From positions 24,414 through 79,932 of the forward strand of contig MFDN01000006.1 of assembly GCA_001776935.1 (NCBI GenBank): 55,519 nucleotides of DNA, in the 5' to 3' direction. Position 1 is the stretch's first letter. Each line of letters opens with the position of its first letter. Shown in pieces: positions 19,901-29,793 of the stretch. The notes beneath the pieces were generated by a model. That model was given only the letters and a program-made list of their open reading frames with translations, was not told where the DNA came from and did no database searches. The stretch is from Candidatus Daviesbacteria bacterium RIFCSPLOWO2_01_FULL_39_23. GTDB taxonomy: Bacteria > Patescibacteriota > Microgenomatia > Daviesbacterales > UBA10151. The position numbers and the translations under genes are program-made.

Positions 19901-22900
19901 ACAGGGCACTATTTTTAACATTGCTTACGGAGCAGCTGCCACCTTAAACGATAACCAGACCTTAACCGGCCAGGCCATTAATCTTTCCACCAATGTCACG
20001 GCCAATTCCTCCTCCACCAATACCATTTCTGTTACCGGGCAATCTTTAACCCTTCCTGCCGTAACCAATACAAATACTTCCGGCACCAATGCCTTAAAAG
20101 GATTGGTTATCTCGGCAGGCGGCGGTCTAAACCAAAACGGAGTTGGCGGTACCACCACCTTTACCGGAGCAGACATCACTATCCCGGCTTTAACCCAAAC
20201 AGCCGGCACTTTAACCGCCAACGGAGTCTTGGTGACCACCCCTTCCTCCATCACTACCGGAGGTACTGCCAATGCCGTAAATATTTCTGCCAGCGGCGTA
20301 GGAGCAGGCACATTAAACGGAGTAAATATTTCCTCCATAACCGGCGGGAATGCCACAGAAACAGCTATAAATATTGGTTCAGGCTGGGATATGGGAATTA
20401 CTCTGGCAGATAACTTAAAAATTGGTTTAGGCTCATCAGCCGGGTTAATTGAATTTGACGACCAGGCCAATGATGAGGTGAATATCCTAAATGCTTATGT
20501 GGGTATCGGTACTACTGCCCCTGCTAAAAGGCTGCATGTGTATGACAGCAATTATTCTTATGGCATTTTTGAAACAGCAGAAGGCGGAGGCAACTGGCTG
20601 GGTTACTTTTCTTCCGGTACCTACGGGAATGCCATCTACTCCAAAAGTACTTCTGCTTTAAGGTTTGGCACCAGCACAGATAATATTGCGGAAAGCAACT
20701 GGTCGGAAAAAATGAGGCTGACAAGCGGTGGTGATTTAGGTATTGCCACTACCACTCCTGCTAAGGCTTTGGACATTAACTCTGCCACAGGGGTTAACTT
20801 AAGGTTAACCTACAATGACTCTGATGGTTCAGCTGTAAATTACACTGATTTTTCCCTCTCTACAGCAGGTGCTTTAACCCTAACAGGTTCTGCTGCCACT
20901 TTGGCTGATGGGGCTACTGCTGAAAAGACTTTCCTGACCTTAACGCCTGGGACTATTACTTTAACCGGACCAACCCAGGTTACTTCTGTCATGGATACCT
21001 CCATTATCACAGGAGCAACCATTGCCGCCACCAATGCTGCCACGATTGATAGAGCCACAGGGCTTTCTGTAACTGCCCCCATTGATTCCACCAATGCGAC
21101 TTTAACCAATTCCTCTGCTTTAACTATCAAAGATATTACCTCAGGTGCGGGAGTGTTAACCACTCTTTCAGGTATCTACCTTGAACCCATGACAGGTGGT
21201 GCTACCAACAACATAGGTATCTGTTTTGACTGTGACGGGACATGGACCTCATCAACTGTGGCCTCTGGCATCCAGTTTGGCACTGATGCCAATGCTGTCA
21301 ACTTGTACCGTTCTGCTTCTGATACCTTAAAAACTGATGATGCTTTGACAGCAGGAGGATTGATCACCGCTTCTGCCGGCCTAACCCTGGCAGCTGATCA
21401 AAACTTAACCTTTACCTCAGGAGGAGGTATTTACACCCAAACCTTCACCGGTACCACTACTGATGCCATGACTATTACTGCCTCATCTTTGTCTACAGGC
21501 ACAGCTCTAACTATTACCGGTCCATCTGCAGGCACAGCAGGGGTGACAGATTCTATCTTGAAGCTTGCATCTGATATTGGGAATATTGGTACTGCCAACG
21601 GCTTAATCTCCTCCACAGCCACCATTGATTCCACAGCAGCTGCTGCTAATGGCATCAATCTATATCTTTCTACTGTAAATTCCAATGGCACCAATGCCAA
21701 CTCAGCTTATGGAATCTATAGCACTATGACTGATGCCATAGCTTTGGCCAATACCAACTATGGAATATATTCTGCAGTTGCCAACACCGGGGCAATTGAT
21801 TCTGCCATCACTAAAACAATTTATGGCAGCTACATCTCTGCCTCAGGCACAGGCGGAGCACCTACCACTGCCGGTACTACCAATGTTTATGGACAATACT
21901 TAACCACTACTGCTTCCCATGCAGCTGATTTTGGCACCATTAACCAATATGGACTGTATATTGCCAATGGTACTTCTTCCACCAATGGTACCTCCACAAA
22001 AACAGGATTATATGTCGAATCCTTAACGGGGGCAGATACTAATTATGCTGCTATATTTGCCAGCGGGAATGTGGGGATTGGGACAACTGCACCGGGCAGC
22101 ACCTTGGATGTAATAGGCCAACTCAGGGTTGGTCTTGGAACCTTTGACGCAGGAAGCGCCTGGGATACTATTGTGGTTGGGCCAAGGTCTGCTGATGTCA
22201 ACACTGCCTCAATCAGGATGACGCCAAGCGATACAGATGCCAGGGGCTGGAAGCTGGATACTTATGATGACGGAGCAACCCATTACTTCTCTATTTTTGA
22301 CCAGACTAACAACAGTGAGAGGTTAAGGATAAACTCCAGCGGCAGTTTGATTGTGGGGGATAATACTTTTGTTGTTACATCAACAGGTTCCATCACAGCT
22401 GCCCCTACCACCACCGGTACTTTTTTGGATTTTGCTCTGGAAACCGAATGGACTTCCGGTACTTTGATTAATGCTGATTTTGCCTCTGCCACCACCCAGG
22501 GGGCAGCAGCCATAACGGGCATGCTTTTGGATTTAAATACCAACTTAACCGCCCCCTCTGCCGGACAAAATGTCACAGGCTATGAGGTGAAGCTGCCAAC
22601 AACTTCCACTACTTCCAATACCACCACCTACACCGCTTTTAACCTTTCTACTGCAGGAGCGTTAACAAGCGGCACTGCCGGTTCAATTGCCTGGAGGGGT
22701 GCAAATATCACTATGCCTAATATCACCCAGAATCCGGAAGGATCAATCACCTCTTCAGGTATACTTTTAACCACAGGTTCCATAACCACTGCAGGCACCC
22801 AAAACGGAATAAACATCGCTGCCTCTGGTGTGGGGGCCGGGACATTAAATGGTATTAATATTGGAACTATCACCGGTAGCACTGGTACTGAAACTGCCAT

Positions 22901-25900
22901 TAATATTGCCTCAGGCTGGGATGCAGGTATAAATTTAAACGCCAACATTATTACCAATATTGGTAATACAGGCACTGATTTTGATACTTCAGGAGGCTTA
23001 ACCCTGGCAGATAACTTGACCATGAACTCTGCTAAATCAATCTACTTTACTACCGATCTAAAAACCTATATCACTGAAAACAGCGGGCTGGTTATCATGT
23101 CTTCAACAGACGGTACTGCCCGGGATATTATCTTTAAAGGCGGTTCTTTCAGCAATGAAAGGATGAGGATTAAACAGGACAGCGGGAATGTCGGACTTGG
23201 GACTACTACCCCTGATGCAGCCTTGGAGATCAACAATGACACAAGTGATATTTTAAGGTTAACCTACAATGACTCTGATGGTTCAGCTGTAAATTACACT
23301 GATTTTTCCCTCTCTACAGCAGGTGCTTTAACCCTAACAGGTTCTGCTGCCACTTTGGCTGATGGGGCTACTGCTGAAAAGACTTTCCTGACCTTAACTC
23401 CCGGGACAATTACCTTAACTGGTCCAACACAGGTAACTTCTGTGATGGATACAGCAGTATTAACTGGTGCTACCATTGCTGCCACCAATGCTACAACTAT
23501 TGACCGGGCCACAGCTCTTTCTGTTACTGCCCCCATTGATTCCACCAATGCTACCTTAACCAATTCTTCTGCTTTAACCATCAAGGATATTACATCAGGT
23601 GCAGGAGTATTAACCACTCTTTCAGGAATCTACCTTGAACCCATGACAGGTGGGGCTACCAACAACATAGGTATATGTTTTGACTGTGATGGCACCTGGA
23701 CATCCTCAACAGTTGCCTCAGGTATCCAGTTTGGCACTGATGCCAATGCTGTCAACTTGTACCGTTCTGCTTCTGATACCTTAAAAACTGATGATGCTTT
23801 CACAGCTGACGGGTTAATTACAGCCAATGCCGGTTTAACTGTAGCAGCTAACCAAAACCTAACTCTTTCTTCCGGTACAGGAACCTTTACCCAAACCTTT
23901 ACCGGAACCACCACTGATGCTATCACTTTAACAGCTTCATCCCTCACAACCGGTACAGCCTTAACCTTAACAGGCCCATCCTCCACCGGGGTTACTGACC
24001 ATTTTGTAAAACTGACCTCTGACATTGGTTCTGCTGCATCACTCCTTAACCTTAACCCTGATTTTAGCGGTGCAGGAGTAACAGGATACGGTATATACAA
24101 TACTGCAACAGATGCAACAACTGCCACTAACACTGATTATGGATATTATGGATCTTTGGCCCTGACAGGCAATGCCGGGAAAACAGGTTATGGACTATAT
24201 CAAACCATAACAGATACCTCTACTACAGCCACAACTTTGTATGGAGCTGATATATTAGTTGACCAGAATGCTGCAGCTGCTTCTGGTAATAAAGCTTTGT
24301 ATGGCATCAGAGCCCAGGTTACCAATGATGGAATAACTGATGCCTCAACAGGCACCCACAATATTTATGGAGGATACTTCTCTGCAACCGGCAACACCGG
24401 GGACACTTCCAATGTTTATGGATTATACGCTTCTGCAACAGGTGGAGATAATAATTATGCAGCTATATTTGCTAATGGAAATGTAGGTATTGGGACTACT
24501 GCCCCTGCCTATACCCTAGACATCGGCTCTTCCGCTGCTTCATCCAGGGGTTTAAATATTGCCCAGTCAGGAGCCAAAACTGCGGCTGATTATGGAATAT
24601 ATGCTGCCAATACCTCTACCTCCTCCACTAATTCCATTAATAAATATGGTATGTATATTTCCTCAACAGGCACCTGGAACGGAACTTCCGCCAAAAATTA
24701 TGCCCTTTATGTGGCAGCTCCATCCGGCGGAACTTCTAACTTCAGCAGGATTGACGGCAATTTAGGCCTTGGTATGGATCCTGAGGTTACTTTGGATGTA
24801 ACAGGTGCTATCAGGGCTTCAGGAGGTTTCAGGACAGGTGATTTATACGTTGGAGATTATTTCGGTCTTGCAGGAGGGAAAAGCAATGTGATGGGGTCTT
24901 TAACAGAAAACAACAGCGTATATATTAGGGGCGGTACCGGTACTGTGGGAGGTACTTACATCAACAAGGGCGGAGGAGATGGTAATTTCTCAGTATACGA
25001 CTCGGGGGATAACAACGTTGTCCAAAATATCTACAACCGCACCGGGGAAACATACTTTAAGCCTGCTGCTTTTGATAAAGCCTATACCCACGATGGAGTA
25101 TCAACATATACCGAGGTTACCTCAGAAGCCAAAAGCTCGGCAGGAACAGCCTTTACTGTGTTTAGCGTAGAAAACCCCTCCGATGATGCTTTATATCTGA
25201 TGCAGGACCACCGCAACAATAATATTTATTTTAATATAGCTACGGCAGGTGTTGGGGTAGGCACTATGAGAGTCTATTATGCTTCCGGCGTAGATGGTTC
25301 CAGTGTGGTCAATGCCTGGACGGAAATCACTTTGGGTAATGACGGAACAAAAGTGGGAGCTGATTCTTTGGCCCAGTCAGGCTATATCTGGTTTGCCACC
25401 CCAAGTTCTGCTAACTGGGTTACAGGTACTGTTAACGAACAAAGCGGAAAATGGTTGAAATTGGTAGCAGCTGATGCAGCTAATGTTACCACTGCCCCTA
25501 CAGTTAATTCTGTTTCCCCCACAGACGGGGACAGGTTTTTTGTCTATGCCCAGGCAGGAGATACCACAAACCCGGCTATTTATGTTGACAATAAAGGCAA
25601 TGTCGGCATGGGCACCAATTCTGTAACTGCAGGATATAAGCTGCAAATTGTGGGTGGGGCGCTTTGCGTTGATGATTCCACCTCTAATTGTCCTGCTTCA
25701 CCCACTTCCGGGGCAATTTATGTTGAAAACAGTGTTGGCACAGGTAATGTTTCTGCTTTTGATATTGCCGAGTATTACCAGTCTGCCGAGGAAGTTGATA
25801 AAGGCGATATCCTGGTTGTCGGACCTGACGGAAAAGTACAAAAATCCTCTATGCCTTACCAAAATTCTTTAATCGGCATAGTCTCTTCTGATCCGGCAAT

Positions 25901-27278
25901 TGCTATCGGAGAGAAAAACATTAACTTTGGTAAAAACCTGGGGCAAAATTTTGACCCCTTAAAGCCTTACGTGGCCCTGGCAGGAAGAGTGCCTTTGAAG
26001 GTATCAACGGAAAACGGGCCAATTGAACGGGGTGATTATTTAACCTCTTCCTCTGCTCCGGGTGTAGCCATGAAAGCTACCAGACCGGGACAAGTGATAG
26101 GAAAAGCTTTGGGCGATTTTGCTTGTTCCACCTCGGAGGAGCCAGGGCTCACCTCCGAGGTGACCGGAACGGGCTCCTCGGATGGTGGGTGTCAAGGTAA
26201 AATCAGTGTTTATATAAATGTGACTTTTGCTGATCCGGGCAATTTCTTAGCTAATTTGAGCCTTGATGATGAAGGCAATCTACTGATACCAGCTGTTAAG
26301 ACTCAAAAATTGGTCATTGATGGTCCCGTGCAGCTCACCTCTACAAACAACTCTGATGCAGCTTTAGCCTTAAAGAATCTGGTTGATTTTGAGGCTTCCC
26401 ATTCTGCTCGCCTCGCTGAAATTAGCGAGTCACAGCGGGCTGCTTTGGCAAGCATACAGGATTCCATTGCCACCCAATCTGCAGCTCTTGCCCAAAACCA
26501 AGATCAAACAGTCTCACTGGCTGCTCAACTTGCTTCCATCTCAGCTCAGCTTGCTAGCCAAACCTCCTCGGGGGTGGGTTCCGACTCCCCCGAGGTGAGT
26601 TTGGACCTTACTGCACCTGAGGTTCTTTTAGCCACAGGTTCTGCTCAACTAGCCAATATCAACATAACCTCTGATGCAAATATCTCCGGTAAACTTACAG
26701 CTTATGAGGCCACTATTTCTGAAACTTTCAAAGCTTTAGGCCAAACTTTCCTGGGTAATACTACCATTGCAGGAGACTTAAGCGTTGACGGGACCATGTC
26801 TGTTTCTGGAAGTTCCTTAAGTGCCTTAGGCACCCTATTCCTGCAAAATGGACCTTTGGCGGAAAAGGTTGACTTCTTTAACGGTAAGTTAACCATTGAT
26901 AAAGATGGAAACATTAAGACTCTGGGTGAAGTGGCAGCAGCCTCTATTGTTACCAACAGACTGACCATTTCCAACCAGCCTGTTGCAACCTCTTCTGCTA
27001 ACACCTCCGATGGTGGGACGCAGTCACTCCTCGAAGGTGGATCAGCGGTGGATGCATCTATTGGTTCAGGCAAGCTTTTAGCAGGTCAAACCACGCTGAC
27101 TATCCCAACCACCCAAACTTCCCCAACCTCAAAAATCTTCTTAACCCCAAGGGCTAGTACCTCGGGGCAAGCCCTTTATATCTCCCAAACCCTGCCCGGG
27201 GAGAGCTTTACAGTTAAACTTGATAATGCTTTGGATCACAACTTAGACTTTAACTGGTGGATAGTGGAGGTCCAGTAG
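16956..27278 (+). CDS. Giant HTH-transmembrane-fibre surface protein 1
   Basis: A 3440-residue protein. Residues 7-56 form a MerR-type HTH (KIGQAAKVLGVSIDTLRRWE, then RLYP). Residues 82-127 are encoded by an in-frame palindromic repeat. A membrane helix lies at about 138-161. The rest is a Ser/Thr/Gly/Ala-rich ectodomain of tail-fibre type (LTGGGDVNLGESATLSL, TQTITNKTISGSSNTF, many VGIGTTAP repeats). An ENGPIERGDYLTSS domain lies at about 2933-3086, a coiled coil at about 3143-3201, and a beta-rich C-terminus ends in NWWIVEVQ. Topology would be HTH inside, fibre outside. A 545-bp internal duplication is present. No phage genes are nearby, so I read it as a cellular adhesin or sensor, function unknown. 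Confidence 0.85.
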   Translation: MKNNPSVKYLKIGQAAKVLGVSIDTLRRWEKSGKISAIRTPGGTRLYPLSSLEKINPASVETYQTSSISTEELLKKTELSSVISSSLSLRAHSLRVEDLSGAKDLPRMRDSNELRDSSSANWRTQNDNEESHNDKVKKSFITKLLIGSAILSIITLLLTGWITALYLTEPKTAQQFFQNNIASGLFLPFRKLAESAVVIIDAGKAKDLGFLPPEESPPPIPYTLNPVPSNVLAVTASSRFLEVNSDTQINGSLFVRDSINGLSLEATPSAGTIALTAGNTVLTVTKTAKLDQDVSSASDPGFKTLNLSAAANQLIFQSGGPTGTLTWTPTAARVITLPDATATLIGLDTTQTITNKTISGSSNTFSSIPNSALSNGKITLTAGTNLTGGGDVNLGESATLSLISSPAISGVLKLAAGTATAPSLTFTNDTNTGLYWISADKIGLVTAGSATSGITVDSSGNTGIGTIDPGYKLDVSGDIRIASGSDLYIGTTGLNDTASATTSGAYLVGVYDEFDNSSSTNVQGALNDLDAAITSGSASSMWTLSSGVIYPTSATNDFAVGGTTLASPFSVDESTNTVRIGEGSNSNAILSMYASDGDTGTITYNTSDTWAFADGSVSITPGVDTAALTLTGTNVASSNLAYFNAKNTSGTIFNIDYGSAVTLAGNLVGEAIDLNSGKITNTAYSITALSATLPTITADNAEGTVALKGITVGFGSGSGINQTGAGALTYTAADLSMPALTQSAGTLTANGVLVTTPSSITTGGTANAVNITATGVGVGTLNAVNIGAITGGDGTETALTIGTGWDNILKVGSTTVLNGSGVTQVAAGGTNITSYTAGDLIYASDTTVLSKLAGGVANDGKVLVVSSGLPTWGVMSGSSCTNCLVNNPTSTQTLAPTGNNTTGLSIRQTSTALDGNTPDVFSVTSADGNTKYFYIDYQGNVSTGAISNTTLTLTPTIDTTALTLVGTNVATSNLAYLNSKNLQGTIFNIAYGAAATLNDNQTLTGQAINLSTNVTANSSSTNTISVTGQSLTLPAVTNTNTSGTNALKGLVISAGGGLNQNGVGGTTTFTGADITIPALTQTAGTLTANGVLVTTPSSITTGGTANAVNISASGVGAGTLNGVNISSITGGNATETAINIGSGWDMGITLADNLKIGLGSSAGLIEFDDQANDEVNILNAYVGIGTTAPAKRLHVYDSNYSYGIFETAEGGGNWLGYFSSGTYGNAIYSKSTSALRFGTSTDNIAESNWSEKMRLTSGGDLGIATTTPAKALDINSATGVNLRLTYNDSDGSAVNYTDFSLSTAGALTLTGSAATLADGATAEKTFLTLTPGTITLTGPTQVTSVMDTSIITGATIAATNAATIDRATGLSVTAPIDSTNATLTNSSALTIKDITSGAGVLTTLSGIYLEPMTGGATNNIGICFDCDGTWTSSTVASGIQFGTDANAVNLYRSASDTLKTDDALTAGGLITASAGLTLAADQNLTFTSGGGIYTQTFTGTTTDAMTITASSLSTGTALTITGPSAGTAGVTDSILKLASDIGNIGTANGLISSTATIDSTAAAANGINLYLSTVNSNGTNANSAYGIYSTMTDAIALANTNYGIYSAVANTGAIDSAITKTIYGSYISASGTGGAPTTAGTTNVYGQYLTTTASHAADFGTINQYGLYIANGTSSTNGTSTKTGLYVESLTGADTNYAAIFASGNVGIGTTAPGSTLDVIGQLRVGLGTFDAGSAWDTIVVGPRSADVNTASIRMTPSDTDARGWKLDTYDDGATHYFSIFDQTNNSERLRINSSGSLIVGDNTFVVTSTGSITAAPTTTGTFLDFALETEWTSGTLINADFASATTQGAAAITGMLLDLNTNLTAPSAGQNVTGYEVKLPTTSTTSNTTTYTAFNLSTAGALTSGTAGSIAWRGANITMPNITQNPEGSITSSGILLTTGSITTAGTQNGINIAASGVGAGTLNGINIGTITGSTGTETAINIASGWDAGINLNANIITNIGNTGTDFDTSGGLTLADNLTMNSAKSIYFTTDLKTYITENSGLVIMSSTDGTARDIIFKGGSFSNERMRIKQDSGNVGLGTTTPDAALEINNDTSDILRLTYNDSDGSAVNYTDFSLSTAGALTLTGSAATLADGATAEKTFLTLTPGTITLTGPTQVTSVMDTAVLTGATIAATNATTIDRATALSVTAPIDSTNATLTNSSALTIKDITSGAGVLTTLSGIYLEPMTGGATNNIGICFDCDGTWTSSTVASGIQFGTDANAVNLYRSASDTLKTDDAFTADGLITANAGLTVAANQNLTLSSGTGTFTQTFTGTTTDAITLTASSLTTGTALTLTGPSSTGVTDHFVKLTSDIGSAASLLNLNPDFSGAGVTGYGIYNTATDATTATNTDYGYYGSLALTGNAGKTGYGLYQTITDTSTTATTLYGADILVDQNAAAASGNKALYGIRAQVTNDGITDASTGTHNIYGGYFSATGNTGDTSNVYGLYASATGGDNNYAAIFANGNVGIGTTAPAYTLDIGSSAASSRGLNIAQSGAKTAADYGIYAANTSTSSTNSINKYGMYISSTGTWNGTSAKNYALYVAAPSGGTSNFSRIDGNLGLGMDPEVTLDVTGAIRASGGFRTGDLYVGDYFGLAGGKSNVMGSLTENNSVYIRGGTGTVGGTYINKGGGDGNFSVYDSGDNNVVQNIYNRTGETYFKPAAFDKAYTHDGVSTYTEVTSEAKSSAGTAFTVFSVENPSDDALYLMQDHRNNNIYFNIATAGVGVGTMRVYYASGVDGSSVVNAWTEITLGNDGTKVGADSLAQSGYIWFATPSSANWVTGTVNEQSGKWLKLVAADAANVTTAPTVNSVSPTDGDRFFVYAQAGDTTNPAIYVDNKGNVGMGTNSVTAGYKLQIVGGALCVDDSTSNCPASPTSGAIYVENSVGTGNVSAFDIAEYYQSAEEVDKGDILVVGPDGKVQKSSMPYQNSLIGIVSSDPAIAIGEKNINFGKNLGQNFDPLKPYVALAGRVPLKVSTENGPIERGDYLTSSSAPGVAMKATRPGQVIGKALGDFACSTSEEPGLTSEVTGTGSSDGGCQGKISVYINVTFADPGNFLANLSLDDEGNLLIPAVKTQKLVIDGPVQLTSTNNSDAALALKNLVDFEASHSARLAEISESQRAALASIQDSIATQSAALAQNQDQTVSLAAQLASISAQLASQTSSGVGSDSPEVSLDLTAPEVLLATGSAQLANINITSDANISGKLTAYEATISETFKALGQTFLGNTTIAGDLSVDGTMSVSGSSLSALGTLFLQNGPLAEKVDFFNGKLTIDKDGNIKTLGEVAAASIVTNRLTISNQPVATSSANTSDGGTQSLLEGGSAVDASIGSGKLLAGQTTLTIPTTQTSPTSKIFLTPRASTSGQALYISQTLPGESFTVKLDNALDHNLDFNWWIVEVQ
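17199..17336. repeat. In-frame palindromic element, GTCAT...AATGAC family
   Basis: 138 bp (46 codons) between HTH and membrane helix of giant 1, including TCCGCCAACTGGCGGA at 17310-17325. Relatives at 28555-28626, 31305-31417 and 52015-52110. Confidence 0.8.
20802..21346 (+). repeat. Internal 545-bp duplication in giant gene 1, unit A
   Basis: Nearly identical to 23256-23800 (offset 2454 bp, 818 codons). Encodes the block from RLTYNDSDGSAVNYTDFSL to SASDTLKTDDA. Confidence 0.9.
23256..23800 (+). repeat. Internal 545-bp duplication in giant gene 1, unit B
   Basis: Second copy of 20802-21346. Long identical stretches suggest a recent duplication or gene conversion. Confidence 0.9.
26129..26192. 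repeat. In-frame palindromic insertion in giant gene 1
   Basis: CACCTCGGAGG...CCTCCGAGGTG hairpin inserted inside the ENGPI domain, between KALGDF and GKISVYINV. Similar hairpins at about 26560-26598 and 27003-27045. Confidence 0.75.
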
Positions 27279-27399
27279 CTTGCAAAATAGATAGCTACAT
27301 TATTTTAAAAGGCAATGATTGATAAATATGTATATTGATATAGTTAATGTCAGTTGCTTTTCAGGTGCGTATTTCTTATGGTAAAAGAAGGCTATTTTT

Positions 27400-29736
27400 A
27401 TGGATAATTTATCGGGCATAAAAAGATTAATAAACAGTTACGGCGAAATAGGACTTAAGGCAGGAATGATTTTGGTTATCCTCTCCACTTTCTTCCTCTA
27501 CACCACTATTTTTACCGAATTTTTTGACACTCCGAAATTTTTAGTGGTTTCTATTTTCACAGCCTTACTGCTTGTGGTATGGGTATTAAAATTTGCTTTT
27601 TCCGGCAAAGTTGTATTTTTACGGACTCCCCTGGATATTCCTTTACTTTTACTTTTGGCAGTAGCGATTGTATCTACTGTCTTATCTCCATCTCCGTACG
27701 TTTCCGCTTTGGGTAATCAGCTTAAAATACACGGCTCCCTTGTTAGTTTAATTATTTACGTCGTGTTTTACTTTATGCTGGTTAATAATTTAAAACCTGC
27801 AAAAGGCATCAAAGGGATATTTACTATAGCAATAATAGCTGCTCAAGTCTTAGCTGTGCTAAGCCTGCTCGGGTATGCGGGATTTAATATGCTGCCTGAG
27901 TCCTGGATGAAATTCATAAGTTTTAATCCGACAGGCTCAGCCTTTTCTACTACAGCAATCCTTGCCCTTTTAGTACCATTTATCATCATGCAGCTTTTAT
28001 CTTCCTCAAAACCGGTGTCTATTATCCTTAATTCAGCATTCCTGCTTATATCAGGCGCCGCAATTGCCTTGCAGGGATCATGGGCAACATGGATAGCTGC
28101 TCTTTTTGGAGTCATCGTTACTCTTTCTGTAATTAATCCGTTAAAACACGGCATTAAAAGTCTTAAGCCTTTCACCCTGATGGGACTGGTTGTCCCCCTG
28201 GTTATTATTACCACCATAACAATACTTTCTTTTATTCCGCCGGTTGGCAAAGCTAAAAATCCAATTTATGAGAAGGCTCAGAGTTTCCCAAAAGAAATTC
28301 AACTGGGATTTTTACCTTCCTGGAAAATATCAGTGTCTGCTTTCCGCGATGTGCCTTTTTGGGGAACCGGTCCTTCCACTTACCTTTTTGATTTTACAGC
28401 TTACAAACCTGTAGAACTAAATTCCACCAAGCTTTGGAATATAAGGTTTGATTCATCTTTTAATGAATACCTGCAGGTTTTGGCAACACTGGGAGGCATT
28501 GGACTTTTGGCACTTTTGTCAATGACTGCGCTGTTTATTTCTTCAGCCTCTTCTGTCATCCTGAGCGCAGCGAAGGATCTCAAGATTGAATCTGGAGATT
28601 CTTCGTCGAGGACTCCTCAGAATGACAATCATAAAGTAGCTCTGGCTGTTTCCGGTATCGCTTTCTTCATAATACTGGCTCTGCATGCTGCTACTTTAGC
28701 AGTATGGGTGATCGGCCTTTTGATTATTGCTTCTTTCATGGTAAGTTTGGGCTTGCAAAAAAGATCAGGCGAAGGAAATTTTAAGGACACTTTTCTCCGC
28801 ATCGCAGCCGTCACCCCATCATCAAACCTTCCGGAAGAAACCATAAAGGTCAATGCTCTGCCGGGAGTGCTTTTGGTTCTTTCTATTGCTTCTGTACTTT
28901 TTGCCTTTTTCTTCGGTGCAAAATTAGTTCTTGCGGATTATCATCACAGACTCGCTTTAAATGCACTTTCTCAAAATCAAGGGATAATTGCCTATAATGA
29001 GTTAGTGGTTGCAGAAAAACTCAACCCCAAAAATGATGTTTACAGGGCAGGTTTAGCGCAAACTAATTTTGCCTTAGCCAATGCCATTGCCGTTGCCAAA
29101 GCGCCAACCGAAGCTTCTCCTGCCGGCAGCTTAACAGATGCCGACAAACAAAATATTCAGGTTTTGCTTCAACAGTCAATCAATGAAGGCAAGATTGCTG
29201 TTGCACTGTCTCCCAAATCTGCTATCAATTGGGAGGTTTTGGCCCTTCTTTACAGACAAATATCAGGCGTTGCCACAAACGGCTTAGCTTTTGCTTTGGA
29301 TTCTTACGGCAGAGCCATTATGGTTGACCCCTTAAATCCCCAACTTAGGCTTAATGTTGGCGGAGTCTACTATGCCAGCAAAAACTATGACATGGCCATC
29401 CGGTTCTTTACCGATGCAATTAATTTAAAACCTGATTTTGCAAACGGCTACTATAATCTCTCCGTAGCCTTAAAAGATAAAGGGGATTTAGAAGGCGCAA
29501 AAACTTTAGCAGAAAAAACCTTAACATTGGTAGATAAATCCTCCTCAGATTACAAAACTATCAGCGATTATCTTTCCAACCTAACCAGCGAACTTGAATC
29601 TAAAAAAACTCCTTCCGAACCTCCTGCCGCCAAAACAACCGGAGCCTTGCAAAAAGACCAGTTGCCTAAAGTAATAAACCTGCCCAAACCGACTAATATT
29701 GCCACTCCTGAAGCTGTTAAGAAACCCCAGCAATAG
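27400..29736 (+). CDS. O-antigen ligase/polymerase-like membrane protein with TPR tail
   Basis: A 778-residue protein. The first about 480 residues hold some twelve membrane helices with a long loop (about 285-350, GKAKNPIYEKAQ to ELNSTKLWNIRFDSSFNEYLQ) in the pattern of Wzy_C/O-antigen ligase proteins, including FWGTGPSTYLFDF and NEYLQVLATLG. A C-terminal part of about 250 residues has TPR repeats (INWEVLALLYRQ, LRLNVGGVYYASKNYDMAIR, NGYYNLSVALKDKGDLEGAK). It may polymerise or ligate surface glycan; its place after giant 1 suggests glycosylation of surface protein, an inference only. Residues about 386-409 are encoded by a palindromic repeat in a loop. Confidence 0.75.
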   Translation: MDNLSGIKRLINSYGEIGLKAGMILVILSTFFLYTTIFTEFFDTPKFLVVSIFTALLLVVWVLKFAFSGKVVFLRTPLDIPLLLLLAVAIVSTVLSPSPYVSALGNQLKIHGSLVSLIIYVVFYFMLVNNLKPAKGIKGIFTIAIIAAQVLAVLSLLGYAGFNMLPESWMKFISFNPTGSAFSTTAILALLVPFIIMQLLSSSKPVSIILNSAFLLISGAAIALQGSWATWIAALFGVIVTLSVINPLKHGIKSLKPFTLMGLVVPLVIITTITILSFIPPVGKAKNPIYEKAQSFPKEIQLGFLPSWKISVSAFRDVPFWGTGPSTYLFDFTAYKPVELNSTKLWNIRFDSSFNEYLQVLATLGGIGLLALLSMTALFISSASSVILSAAKDLKIESGDSSSRTPQNDNHKVALAVSGIAFFIILALHAATLAVWVIGLLIIASFMVSLGLQKRSGEGNFKDTFLRIAAVTPSSNLPEETIKVNALPGVLLVLSIASVLFAFFFGAKLVLADYHHRLALNALSQNQGIIAYNELVVAEKLNPKNDVYRAGLAQTNFALANAIAVAKAPTEASPAGSLTDADKQNIQVLLQQSINEGKIAVALSPKSAINWEVLALLYRQISGVATNGLAFALDSYGRAIMVDPLNPQLRLNVGGVYYASKNYDMAIRFFTDAINLKPDFANGYYNLSVALKDKGDLEGAKTLAEKTLTLVDKSSSDYKTISDYLSNLTSELESKKTPSEPPAAKTTGALQKDQLPKVINLPKPTNIATPEAVKKPQQ
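28555..28626. repeat. In-frame palindromic element in the ligase-like gene
   Basis: 72 bp (24 codons) with GTCATCCTGAGCG and CCTCAGAATGAC ends, coding SVILSAAKDLKIESGD-like sequence between membrane helices. Confidence 0.8.
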
Positions 29737-29793
29737 TATTAAGTATTAAGGTTGAGAAAGTGGACCTGCCGGGAATTCCTGCCCGCCGCGCCT

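Noticed and set aside
17618-24133. Many long antisense frames in giant gene 1
   Set aside because: Val/Pro/Ala-rich mirror frames caused by the Thr/Ala/Gly codon bias of the fibre repeats; no promoters or ribosome sites.
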